Assembly: GCA_017303455.1 (NCBI GenBank)
Contig: JAFLBM010000007.1
Span: 1-64,000 of the forward strand
Source: Chitinophagales bacterium
GTDB lineage: Bacteria > Bacteroidota > Bacteroidia > Chitinophagales > Chitinophagaceae
Direction: 5' to 3'
Length of the DNA: 64,000 nt
A program made the translations under genes and the position numbers. Position 1 is the stretch's first letter, and every line of letters starts with the position of its first letter. A model generated the notes under the pieces. That model saw only the letters and a program-made list of their open reading frames with translations. It ran no database searches and was not told where the DNA came from. Positions 24,919 through 32,601 of the stretch are shown here, one piece after another.

Positions 24919-25284
24919 TCAATTTGCCCGCCTGGTCCATAACATAAATTCTGCATTTTCGGTAGTGGTCATGGATTTTCCAAAGTTGTCAAAATTGAAA
25001 TTTTCATACTTTGAAATGATGTCAAAAATTTCATCAAATCCTTTTGCACCATGTGGAATAATACACTTTTGATTATTTCCACTTAAAATTAGCCAGATGT
25101 CAGGATTCCATGGCCCTTCATCTGTATTTAAAAGCTTAATCGTGTTAATATTATTCCATGAAATTTGTTCTGTTTGAATTCTTGGATGCTCTACCCTGAT
25201 ATACTCTTCAGTAATTGTAACGATATATTCATCCTCTGGATTTTTAGGCAAAGGTTTTTTAAAAAACCTGTCAAAAATTCCCAT
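24919..25284 (-). CDS. Small cytoplasmic protein of unknown function with PH-like strand pattern
   Basis: A 121-residue protein. After a basic N-terminus (MGIFDRFFKKPLPKNP), the segment EYIVTITEEYIRVEHP through ISWNNINTIKLLNTDEGPW and IWLILSGNN has the alternating pattern of a PH-like barrel sensor, followed by a helix. Codon use is more AT-rich than average for the window. I cannot assign a family. It converges with the PhnA gene and lies 27 bp downstream of the TPR/GppA-like gene. Confidence 0.5.
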   Translation of the reverse strand: MGIFDRFFKKPLPKNPEDEYIVTITEEYIRVEHPRIQTEQISWNNINTIKLLNTDEGPWNPDIWLILSGNNQKCIIPHGAKGFDEIFDIISKYENFNFDNFGKSMTTTENAEFMLWTRRAN

Positions 25285-25311
25285 TCATGTAGTTATTTGA
25301 TGTTAGGTTGA

Positions 25312-26721
25312 TCAGTTCGCCGCCAGCCCTGTATATTGTTTGCTGATCTTATCCATGATATAACCGCTGATCCAGCCAACATAAGCATATCTCGGGAAAA
25401 TGAATTTCTTATTCGTATTGATCTTGTTTATTTCTTTTACCACTTCATCTAACCAGATGGTACCTGCCAGTAAGGCTTTCTGATCATAGGTTTTTACCGC
25501 ACGGTTGATATTGGCCTGCGAAGCCTGTTGATCCGAATAGCTCAGCTTTCGCAGGTCGGGCTTGATGAGTTTATCATAATCACTGTACACCAGCTTGCGG
25601 AAATCAGCAATATCCTGCGGCGTCAGTTCCACCTGGTTCTGCCTGATCTGGTCGGGGTGCATCAGTGAAGCAATACACCACACGATACCACCGGAGATAT
25701 AAACAATGTCTCTTGATTTGAAATCTGTTTTATCCCGGAACTGGTACACGATTGTTCTGCCGAGGCTGTCGATGATGATCTTTTCGGCTGTACGCAAATA
25801 GTCTTCCATTTTCGTACTGCCAGCCGGTAATTTTTCTTCCACTAAACGTTGAAAAGATTTGGTGCCAAGCGGAAAGGTGACGGGAACAAAACTGCGGCCG
25901 CTGCTGATATAACCGCCCTTGGTATTACCGCTGCCTACATCGATCTGGTTAGCAGTAAGCCGGTTGATGGTGGGCACAATACCTTTAAAACTCAGTTCCG
26001 CCTCCTGGTCAACGGTGATATAACCGATCCTGATCTTTGGATCAAGTTCTTTGGGACGAACCACATTGGCGAAATAGTCCACCTTATTGTATTTATCCAG
26101 TTCCTGTTTCAGGCCGCTGCTGATAACGATATGCGTCCTGGACGAAGGGACTGAGAATTTTTTCCGGATGATATCATAGAGGATGCTGATGGCATCATGC
26201 GTTTCTTTTTCACTTTGATAAGATAAAGCGGCTGCATCGGAGTTGATGGACGTATCCATCTTCAGGGTGAAATCATTTTCACCATCCTTGCCCATCTTCA
26301 CATCAATCACACTCAGCTTTACACCCTTGGCACCGATCTCCACACCGGCATAGAGATCACCAATACCCTGTACAGATTTCAGCATACTGCTCACCAGGTC
26401 GGCGATCACGGGCAGGTCAAGTGCCCGGTATAATTTGATCGCTTTCTGATAGGCATCCACTGCCTGGGTGGTCTGGTTGGTCTTGCTGTACAAGGTTCCC
26501 AGTCCTTCATAAGCCTGTGCCTGGTGATAGGCATTCTTGGCGGCCAGGGCATTCTTCAGTGCTTTGGTGAAATATTCTTCGGCCGCTTCATATTGCTGGG
26601 CCTGCAACAGCGAAGTGGCTGTTTTCAGTATCCTTGAATTGGGTTGTGGTTTACCGGGCTGTGCAGCAGCGGAGCAGCACAGGAATAATAAAAGGGCGGG
26701 CAGCAGGTTTCTGAGTGACAT
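25312..26721 (-). CDS. Exported protein combining TPR repeats with a Ppx/GppA-like ASKHA domain
   Basis: A 469-residue protein. An N-terminal signal (MSLRNLLPALLLFLCC) is followed by about three TPR-like helical pairs (about 30-110, with AEEYFTKALKNALAAK and AYEGLGTLYSKTN). Next is an actin/hexokinase-type domain (about 120-460). It shows a first phosphate loop-like segment YAGVEIGAKGVKLSVID, a second IDVGSGNTKGGYI and an adenosine-type YISGGIVWCIAS. This is the layout of exopolyphosphatase/GppA enzymes, which normally work in the cytoplasm. Export plus TPRs makes a regulatory or scaffolding role possible. Key catalytic residues cannot be confirmed by eye. A promoter-like TACTTTTG lies 58 bp upstream. 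Confidence 0.7.
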   Translation of the reverse strand: MSLRNLLPALLLFLCCSAAAQPGKPQPNSRILKTATSLLQAQQYEAAEEYFTKALKNALAAKNAYHQAQAYEGLGTLYSKTNQTTQAVDAYQKAIKLYRALDLPVIADLVSSMLKSVQGIGDLYAGVEIGAKGVKLSVIDVKMGKDGENDFTLKMDTSINSDAAALSYQSEKETHDAISILYDIIRKKFSVPSSRTHIVISSGLKQELDKYNKVDYFANVVRPKELDPKIRIGYITVDQEAELSFKGIVPTINRLTANQIDVGSGNTKGGYISSGRSFVPVTFPLGTKSFQRLVEEKLPAGSTKMEDYLRTAEKIIIDSLGRTIVYQFRDKTDFKSRDIVYISGGIVWCIASLMHPDQIRQNQVELTPQDIADFRKLVYSDYDKLIKPDLRKLSYSDQQASQANINRAVKTYDQKALLAGTIWLDEVVKEINKINTNKKFIFPRYAYVGWISGYIMDKISKQYTGLAAN

Positions 26722-26779
26722 GTTCGTTGGATTAAATTGGCTATTCTAACCAGTGATGATCGGACAGTTTGTACCGGGA

Positions 26780-26787
26780 CAAAAGTA
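26780..26787 (-). promoter_or_regulatory. -7 promoter element for the TPR/GppA-like gene
   Basis: TACTTTTG on the minus strand matches TAnnTTTG exactly. It predicts a 5' leader of about 54 nt for the 25312-26721 gene. Confidence 0.5.
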
Positions 26788-26898
26788 AAATATTCGGCTG
26801 CCGGGGATACCGGTAAGGAAGGGCCAATTGTGAACAGGTTTTCAACATTTTTGGGGCGAGGGGTAAATGAGATTATGCCAGGTCTAAAGACGTCTTTG

Positions 26899-27585
26899 TC
26901 ACGGTTTAGAAAGTAATTCAATTTCAACGGCAATCTGTTCTATAACTTCTTCGTTCTTTATTTTTTCTTTTTCACTGAAAACGACAAATACATTTCCGCC
27001 AAATTTTTTGGAGAAATCAGCAAAACTTGCTTTCATTCTTTCAGTTGACGAATAATTTCCAAAATTTGCTTTAGCCGTTATCGGTTTAATCTGAATTCCA
27101 AATGCCTTCTCACCAACCCAACCTAAATAATCAATATCGCCGGCATGATCAAGCTCTGGGTCACTTTCTTCAAAACGTACTTGTGGGAATTCTTTAGCAA
27201 GATTATCTTCAACAACAGATTTTTCACGAACAAATCCGTCAAAGGTTCTATTGATTGTTAGGTTAATTATGTAATCAATACAATCCTGTAAAGTCAATTG
27301 ATTGAAAGCTTCAGTCCATTCAGGGATTACGATTTCTTTTATTTTAACATAAAGCCTTTCTCCCAGTTCTTCTAAGCTTTCTTTGGTGATTTTAATGGGA
27401 GTTTTTCCGTCAGTATGAGCATTTTCAAAATACCATTGTTCCCATTCTTCAATTGTTTTTGGCTGGCATTCACGTATAAGTGCCATTACTGCACCGACTT
27501 TATTAGGTCTTGAAAGTTGATACGTTTGAGTTGCGTAGTTTAGAACCTTTTCTTTTTTACCGAATTCTTTTGAGTATCTTTTCAT
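26899..27585 (-). CDS. Type II restriction endonuclease, MjaI-like
   Basis: A 228-residue protein. The segment ELDHAGDIDYLGWVGEKAFG followed by IQIKP has the PD-(D/E)xK shape: an acidic residue, a beta turn, then (Q)xK. The N-terminal YQLSRPNKVGAVMALI and the INLTINRTFDGF stretch fit my memory of the MjaI restriction family (PF09568), whose target is CTAG; I hold the exact family at moderate confidence. The ATG overlaps the stop region of the upstream small gene by a single base, and that gene overlaps the methyltransferase. This gives a three-gene operon in the order methyltransferase, small protein, endonuclease. Confidence 0.75.
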   Translation of the reverse strand: MKRYSKEFGKKEKVLNYATQTYQLSRPNKVGAVMALIRECQPKTIEEWEQWYFENAHTDGKTPIKITKESLEELGERLYVKIKEIVIPEWTEAFNQLTLQDCIDYIINLTINRTFDGFVREKSVVEDNLAKEFPQVRFEESDPELDHAGDIDYLGWVGEKAFGIQIKPITAKANFGNYSSTERMKASFADFSKKFGGNVFVVFSEKEKIKNEEVIEQIAVEIELLSKP

Positions 27586-27884
27586 TAAGGTATATAATTT
27601 CCGTTTCTTCTAACTGCATCTGCCTTAGTATCTCTTTCTACAAATTTTGCAGCAGTTTCACGTTCGAAATCAGTTAAGATGATGAACACGCCTTTTTTAC
27701 AAGTGCCAATTTGTTTTCCGTGCTTAATTACCATGTCTGTAATCCAATTTCTAACATCGTCATTATTTGTGCCCTTTGGGGGTATACCAACAGCGGTAGC
27801 TAAATCACTAACATTTATTGCTTTATTAATTCCCTGGCAATTATTTACGAGGTAATTCCAAATATCATTTTGCTCAGTTGTCAT
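27585..27884 (-). CDS. Small winged-helix-like protein inside the restriction-modification operon
   Basis: A 99-residue protein between the methyltransferase and endonuclease genes, overlapping both by 1-4 bases. The pattern IWNYLVNNCQGINKAINVSDLATAVGI, then NDDVRNWITDMVIKHGKQIGTCKKGVFII, reads as a winged helix: helix-turn-helix, then a wing of two strands. A C-terminal basic helix follows. It could be a controller protein or a DNA-recognition subunit. The position between modification and restriction genes favours a role in the system, but neither is shown. Confidence 0.6.
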   Translation of the reverse strand: MTTEQNDIWNYLVNNCQGINKAINVSDLATAVGIPPKGTNNDDVRNWITDMVIKHGKQIGTCKKGVFIILTDFERETAAKFVERDTKADAVRRNGNYIP

Positions 27885-29173
27885 ATAGGTAGTTTTTTCA
27901 AATTAGTAAACTTTTCTTTGTACTTAAACTCAATACTACCGTCAACATGTACCAAACCACTTCTAATCAAATGTGCATTAATGAAAGTCTTGTTTTCTAA
28001 ATAGAGGTAGCAAAGCAAATTATTCTCTTTGTCATATTTGATATTATCATATTTAAGGAAAACTCTCTTTCCTTTTGTTTTGCTAATAAGAAAATCTGTG
28101 GCTTTACCATTTATTATCGGATCTTCTTTTATTCCAATAAGTCGTATTGTCAAGTCATTACTTAATCGGATTTTTTCGGGGCTGATAACCTCTTTTACTG
28201 TGAATAACTCTTCCCGCTGATTTGAACTTTCTTTATCAATCTTAGAGCCGAATTGCAATTTTTTAACATCGATTTTTTTATCTAATGTGTGAGGGTCTTT
28301 GAAAACGTATGGTTGCTTCTGGATTTCCTGACTAAAATCAATATCCAGACTTCTCTGCTTCAAGAATTCATAGGCGGTGCCGCTTGTATCAGTTTGATGA
28401 ACTTCTAATTTTTCTTTTATTACGGGGATAAAATCCGGGTTGATTTCAAAGCCAACCGAATTCCTATCAAGATTTTTCGCAGCTAATGAAGTTGTTCCAC
28501 TGCCAGCGAATGGGTCCAAAACGGTTTCGCCAATAAATGAAAACATTTTAATAAGCCGTCTTGGTAATTCTTCCGGGAACATTGCTATGTGATTATTTTG
28601 CCGTGCACCTGCGAAATTCCAGTGACCTGCAAAAAAAGTGTTCCATTCTTCAGCAGTCATTTTAGAGAGTTCTTTTTGTTCTTTTGTCGGTTTAGGTGCA
28701 TCTCCCAGTTTCTTAAAGACTAAAATAAATTCATAGTCTAATTTCAATATACCGTTTCGTGGATAGGGGTAGGACCCCATTTGAACACCCCCACCCGTTG
28801 TGTTTGAAGTTGTTACTTTCTGCCAAATAATCGCACCCATATAATCAAATCCAATATTTTCACAGAATTTGATTATCTCTTCCCGGATTGGAATAACCTT
28901 GTAACGGCCGTAATAAACTGCTCTGGCAAATTGATCCCCGATATTAATACATAACCGGCAACCATTGTGAAGGGTCCGGTAGCATTCTTTCCAGACTAAA
29001 TTCAGGTTGTTGATGTAATTTTCATAAGTGTCATGAAAACCAATTTGGGCATCTGTTCCGTAGTCTTTGAGTTGCCAGTACGGAGGTGATGTAATTGCTA
29101 AATGAACAGAATTGTCTGCTATTTCTGCCATTTTCCTGCTATCCCCGTTTATTATTTTATGCTGAGTGCTCAA
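27881..29173 (-). CDS. DNA methyltransferase (N4-cytosine type) fused to an inactive SNase-like domain
   Basis: A 430-residue protein. Residues 1-260 are a beta-class amino-methyltransferase: motif IV TSPPYW (28-33) comes first and motif I DPFAGSGTT (220-228) comes last. SPPY is typical of N4-cytosine enzymes, in keeping with a CTAG-type MjaI system. Residues 322-430 resemble staphylococcal nuclease: the RLIGI strand, GKRVFLKYD, LCYLYLENKTFINAHLIRSGL. Aligned by eye, nuclease Arg35 is kept (Arg344), but Asp40, Glu43 and Arg87 are replaced by Lys349, Pro352 and Asn385, so the fold should be catalytically dead and perhaps binds DNA or RNA. It is the first gene of the operon. Confidence 0.85.
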   Translation of the reverse strand: MSTQHKIINGDSRKMAEIADNSVHLAITSPPYWQLKDYGTDAQIGFHDTYENYINNLNLVWKECYRTLHNGCRLCINIGDQFARAVYYGRYKVIPIREEIIKFCENIGFDYMGAIIWQKVTTSNTTGGGVQMGSYPYPRNGILKLDYEFILVFKKLGDAPKPTKEQKELSKMTAEEWNTFFAGHWNFAGARQNNHIAMFPEELPRRLIKMFSFIGETVLDPFAGSGTTSLAAKNLDRNSVGFEINPDFIPVIKEKLEVHQTDTSGTAYEFLKQRSLDIDFSQEIQKQPYVFKDPHTLDKKIDVKKLQFGSKIDKESSNQREELFTVKEVISPEKIRLSNDLTIRLIGIKEDPIINGKATDFLISKTKGKRVFLKYDNIKYDKENNLLCYLYLENKTFINAHLIRSGLVHVDGSIEFKYKEKFTNLKKLPI

Positions 29174-29298
29174 TTGCTAAAAAGTTTGGTCAAATTTAGA
29201 TAAAAAGACTGTTTTTTTATCACCTGTTGGGAACTTGTGTTATTCTAATAGTAAGCTGACTTGTATCAAGATGACTTAGTGTTACGTAATGATACTAT

Positions 29299-30576
29299 TT
29301 AAACAGCCGCCAAACTCAAATCCTCTTTCCGATGCTTAATCACAAACCAACCCGTACCAACTATTGAAAAAACAAAATAAGCCCCGAGAATATACTTGAG
29401 TGCAGCAAGATAAGAACTGGAACCAAACCAGTCATCCTGGGTATAGATAAAATACAGGCCAAGTCCGCTTCTTATTATTTCAACGATCATGGCAGATGCG
29501 TTGCGGTCCATCAGGTCGGTCAATGCGTATACACTAAGGAAGATAAAACCGCCATACCAGAAAATATTGTAGCTGCCCAATTCTTTTATCAGGGCAATAT
29601 TGCCAAATAGATAGCTTACAAAACCCAGGATCATCAGTAATTGAAACCAGGTCCAGGCTGTAAAAGCAGGGGATGTTTTGGTATCGTACTTATTAAAATG
29701 ATAGACGTCTTCAATTTTATGAACAGGAAATTTCGCTGCCACATCAGCCGGGCGGTAACCCGTGGGTTTGAACCAGAGAGTGAATTTATCTTTCCAGTTC
29801 TTTGTTCTCCAGGCATCTTTGATCAGCAGCCATACATGCTGGAAATTTATTTTGATCGGGTTCCAGGTTTGCACCGGTCTTGTGATACCATATACCGGTG
29901 GCACGGTGGGCAATTCTTCCTGGTAAGTGCCAAACCATTTGTCCCAGAAAATAAAGATCTGCCCGTAATTCTTATCAATATATTCCTTGTTGATGGCATG
30001 GTGCACCCGGTGATGCGAAGGCGTGACGATGATCTTTTCGAGAAATCCCATGCGGTTGATATGCTGGGTATGATACCAGAACTGGGCAAACAAATGCAAC
30101 GGTGCCACGATCCCTATTACCTGTTCCGGTACACCCAGCAGGGCAGCAGGTATTAAAAAGACGGCAAATGTTTTTACAATGGAGGAGATACTTTGCCGCA
30201 GGGCACAGGCTAAATTAAATTCTTCACTGCTGTGATGGACGATATGCCCGTTCCAGAAAAAATTAGCTACATGCTGTAAGCGGTGTACCCAGTAACCGGC
30301 GAAATCGAGTGCAAAGAAGGCAATGATATAAACGATGATCGTATTGGGAATACTGGTCAGTGCAAGATGCCGCAGGAAAAAAGGATACGATAACACCACG
30401 AGATACAACCCGATCACATCCTTGGTCACATTAGTAACGCCACTGCTGAGGCTGCTCACCATGTCCATATTGCGGACGGTGTCTTTTCCTTTGCGCCAGC
30501 CATACCATTTTTCAAAAAGTACCAGCAGCAGGAAGGCCGGCATCGCCATGAGTAGTATCTTTCCGTACTGTTCCAT
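29299..30576 (-). CDS. Sterol desaturase/fatty acid hydroxylase superfamily membrane protein (AGMO-like)
   Basis: A 425-residue di-iron membrane oxygenase. The ATG at 30576 (MEQYGKILLMAMPAF) is preferred to one at 30630. Histidine clusters are present: HRLQH, then GHIVHHSSEEFN, and HHRVHHAIN, the pattern of the fatty acid hydroxylase superfamily. NYGQIFIFWDKWFGTY is typical of the alkylglycerol monooxygenase-like branch. Three further helices lie at the C-terminus (about 320-420). Members hydroxylate or cleave lipids in the membrane; the substrate is unknown. It sits between the restriction-modification operon and the RAYT gene. Confidence 0.87.
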   Translation of the reverse strand: MEQYGKILLMAMPAFLLLVLFEKWYGWRKGKDTVRNMDMVSSLSSGVTNVTKDVIGLYLVVLSYPFFLRHLALTSIPNTIIVYIIAFFALDFAGYWVHRLQHVANFFWNGHIVHHSSEEFNLACALRQSISSIVKTFAVFLIPAALLGVPEQVIGIVAPLHLFAQFWYHTQHINRMGFLEKIIVTPSHHRVHHAINKEYIDKNYGQIFIFWDKWFGTYQEELPTVPPVYGITRPVQTWNPIKINFQHVWLLIKDAWRTKNWKDKFTLWFKPTGYRPADVAAKFPVHKIEDVYHFNKYDTKTSPAFTAWTWFQLLMILGFVSYLFGNIALIKELGSYNIFWYGGFIFLSVYALTDLMDRNASAMIVEIIRSGLGLYFIYTQDDWFGSSSYLAALKYILGAYFVFSIVGTGWFVIKHRKEDLSLAAV

Positions 30577-30602
30577 AAGTAAGCAATAGGCAGCTAATTT
30601 AC

Positions 30603-30635
30603 AACTTTTGGAGGGTTCAAAACCCTCCAAAAGTT
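30603..30635. repeat. REP-like palindrome, left of the RAYT gene
   Basis: A perfect 15-bp inverted repeat: AACTTTTGGAGGGTT (30603-30617) and its complement (30621-30635) around CAA. It ends 27 bp before the RAYT start codon. It matches the right-hand copy except for one base pair that changes on both arms. Confidence 0.85.
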
Positions 30636-30662
30636 ATATTCAAATACTGTAAATTTAAAGCT

Positions 30663-31283
30663 ATGTTACCTGGGTGCAGCTATCATGTATTCAATCATGC
30701 CAACGGGAAAGAGAATCTTTTTTCAGAACCCGCGAATTATCAATTTTTCCTGGCCAGGCTTTCCCTTCATGTTTTGCCCGTAGCAAATATTTGCGCCTAT
30801 TGCCTTATGCCCAATCATTTTCATTTACTGGTACAAATTAAAAGCGAGGCAGACCTGCTGCATTATTTCAGGAAAACAGGTAGTGAGGAAAATTCCAGGC
30901 CTGCTTCGGAGATTGCCGATGAGCAGTTTTTGGTCAAAAAGATCAGCAAATCATTCTCTAATCTTTTTAACAGCTATACACAGGCCTTCAATAAAATGTA
31001 TGGCCGCAAAGGGAGTTTGTTTATGCAGAATATGAAAAGGGAAGAAATAAAGGATGAAGCATCGTTTTGTAAAGTAGTACATTATATTCATGCTAATCCT
31101 GTGCATCACGGTTTTGTAAAATCAATATCCGGGTGGAAGTATAGTTCTTATCAACTATTTTTAAGTACTTCACCCACGAAGCTGAACCGGGATATAGTTA
31201 TAAAAGCATTTGGCAGCCTGGATGGGTTCATTGCATACCATCAGCAACCTATTGATCTTAAAAACAAATGGATTGATTACTGA
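30663..31283 (+). CDS. REP-associated tyrosine transposase (RAYT, Y1/HUH family)
   Basis: A 206-residue single-domain Y1 transposase. The HUH motif is NHFHLLVQI near residue 57 and a metal-binding region precedes it (ANICAYCLMP). The C-terminal part contains a helix with YTQAFNKMYGRKGSLF, in which the tyrosine is the likely nucleophile, and FCKVVHYIHANPVHHGF, both standard for RAYTs. The gene is flanked by REP-like palindromes on the left (30603-30635) and right (31340-31372), plus a decayed copy at 31297-31322. RAYTs spread and maintain such palindromes rather than moving as classical insertion sequences. It appears intact. Confidence 0.92.
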   Translation: MLPGCSYHVFNHANGKENLFSEPANYQFFLARLSLHVLPVANICAYCLMPNHFHLLVQIKSEADLLHYFRKTGSEENSRPASEIADEQFLVKKISKSFSNLFNSYTQAFNKMYGRKGSLFMQNMKREEIKDEASFCKVVHYIHANPVHHGFVKSISGWKYSSYQLFLSTSPTKLNRDIVIKAFGSLDGFIAYHQQPIDLKNKWIDY

Positions 31284-31296
31284 TAGATTTTTTTCA

Positions 31297-31322
31297 AAAA
31301 CTCTTGGAGGGTCTGGAACCCT
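31297..31322. repeat. Decayed REP-like copy right of the RAYT gene
   Basis: The left arm AACTCTTGGAGGGT is kept, but the right arm is degenerate (GGAACCC). It lies between the RAYT stop and the intact right palindrome, in the same orientation. Confidence 0.6.
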
Positions 31323-31339
31323 TAAAATTATTTAACTAA

Positions 31340-31372
31340 AACTCTTGGAGGGTTCCAAACCCTCCAAGAGTT
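31340..31372. repeat. REP-like palindrome, right of the RAYT gene
   Basis: A perfect 15-bp inverted repeat, AACTCTTGGAGGGTT (31340-31354) and its complement (31358-31372), around CCA. Position 5 is C here and T in the left copy, with the matching change on the opposite arm. This indicates selection or template-driven maintenance of the hairpin. Confidence 0.85.
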
Positions 31373-31387
31373 ATTCAACAATATCAA

Positions 31388-32464
31388 ATGAAACTAACTA
31401 ACTATAAAGATGCTGACTCCCCCTTCCGGGGGCAAGGGGGTATTTTTACCTGTATCGACGCCCATACCTGTGGTAACCCGGTCCGGCTGCTGAAAGAAAG
31501 AGGACCGGTGCTGGAAGGAAAGAATATGAGTGAGAAGCGGCAGCACTTTCTCCGCGACTATGACTGGATCAGGACCGGGCTGATGTTTGAACCCCGTGGC
31601 CACGACATGATGAGCGGAAGTATTTTATATCCTCCGCATGACCCGGCGAATGATGTAGCCGTATTATTTATTGAGACCAGTGGTTGTTTGCCCATGTGCG
31701 GGCATGGCACCATCGGTACGATCACTATTGCCATTGAAGAAGGCTTGATACAACCTAAAATACCCGGTATCGTAAGAATGGAAGCACCGGCAGGATTGGT
31801 GATGATTGAATATAAAACAGTCGACAGACCACAGACGACGGACGACGGCAGGTCGTTCAAAGTGGAGAGTGTTAAGTTAACGAATGTACCGGCGTTCCTG
31901 CATTCAACAGAACTGGTAGTTGATTGTCCTGAGCTGGGTGAATTGGTAGTAGATGTTTCCTACGGCGGCAATTTTTATGCGATCGTGGATGTGCAGCGAA
32001 ATTTTAAAGGACTGGAACATTATACAGCGGACAAACTGATCGCCTGGGCCAGGGAATTGCGGAAGAATATCAATGCGAACTATGAATTCATTCACCCCGA
32101 AGATGCCACGATCAATGGGTGTTCACATATTTTATGGACCGGGGCCGTGTTAGATAAAAATTCCACAGCGAGGAATGCTGTTTTTTATGGAGAAAAAGCC
32201 ATTGACCGTTCACCCTGCGGCACAGGTACTTCGGCAAGAATGGCGCAATGGTATGCCAAAGGAAAATTAAAAAAAGGTGAAGCATTCATTCATGAAAGCA
32301 TAATCGGGAGTAAATTCACCGGGAGGATCGAAGAAGAACTGACCGTGGCAGGCAAAGCGGCGATACGACCCAGCGTGGAAGGATGGGCGAAGATATACGG
32401 CTACAATACGATCCGGATCGATAAAGAGGATGATCCGTATGCGTATGGGTTCCAGGTTTTGTAG
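31388..32464 (+). CDS. 4-hydroxyproline 2-epimerase (proline racemase family) with two in-frame repeat insertions
   Basis: A 358-residue enzyme with the paired catalytic cysteines Cys104 (MCGHGTIG) and Cys277 (SPCGTGTSA), the hydroxyproline-epimerase form of the proline racemase family. The conserved beginning FTCIDAHTCGNPVR starts only at residue 20. The preceding residues 7-19 come from a GC-rich palindromic segment. Residues 145-156 (VDRPQTTDDGRS) come from a 5-unit heptamer repeat and look like an extra surface loop. The enzyme interconverts trans-4-hydroxy-L-proline and cis-4-hydroxy-D-proline, the first catabolic step. The downstream oxidoreductase and the deaminase/dehydrogenase pair at 21.7-24.2 kb complete the pathway. 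Confidence 0.9.
   Translation: MKLTNYKDADSPFRGQGGIFTCIDAHTCGNPVRLLKERGPVLEGKNMSEKRQHFLRDYDWIRTGLMFEPRGHDMMSGSILYPPHDPANDVAVLFIETSGCLPMCGHGTIGTITIAIEEGLIQPKIPGIVRMEAPAGLVMIEYKTVDRPQTTDDGRSFKVESVKLTNVPAFLHSTELVVDCPELGELVVDVSYGGNFYAIVDVQRNFKGLEHYTADKLIAWARELRKNINANYEFIHPEDATINGCSHILWTGAVLDKNSTARNAVFYGEKAIDRSPCGTGTSARMAQWYAKGKLKKGEAFIHESIIGSKFTGRIEEELTVAGKAAIRPSVEGWAKIYGYNTIRIDKEDDPYAYGFQVL
31416..31440. repeat. GC-rich palindromic insert in the epimerase N-terminus
   Basis: CCCCCTT and a CCGGGGG core followed by AAGGGGG form an imperfect palindrome within the coding region at codons 10-18. It is much more GC-rich than the surrounding gene. Confidence 0.6.
31818..31852. repeat. Heptamer repeat array C, in frame within the epimerase gene
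   Basis: Exactly five 7-bp units (35 bp) of consensus CRGACGA. The array encodes residues 144-155 of the epimerase, where family members go directly from the EYK strand to the VKLTNVPAF strand. Confidence 0.75.
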
Positions 32465-32601
32465 TAGGTGGAAAATGGAAAGCGGAGAATGGGGTGCCTG
32501 TTGAGTAAATAGCTTTTGTATCATATAGCGGAACCTGAAATTTTGAAGGACCTGGTTCAATTTCAAAATTTACCAATCCCGAAATTTCGAAATCAACAAC
32601 T

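Noticed and set aside
32521..32601. Ninth heptamer array before the Gfo/Idh gene
   Set aside because: GAAATTT-type words recur and form inverted repeats, but the spacing does not hold a clean 7-nt register, so I did not count it.
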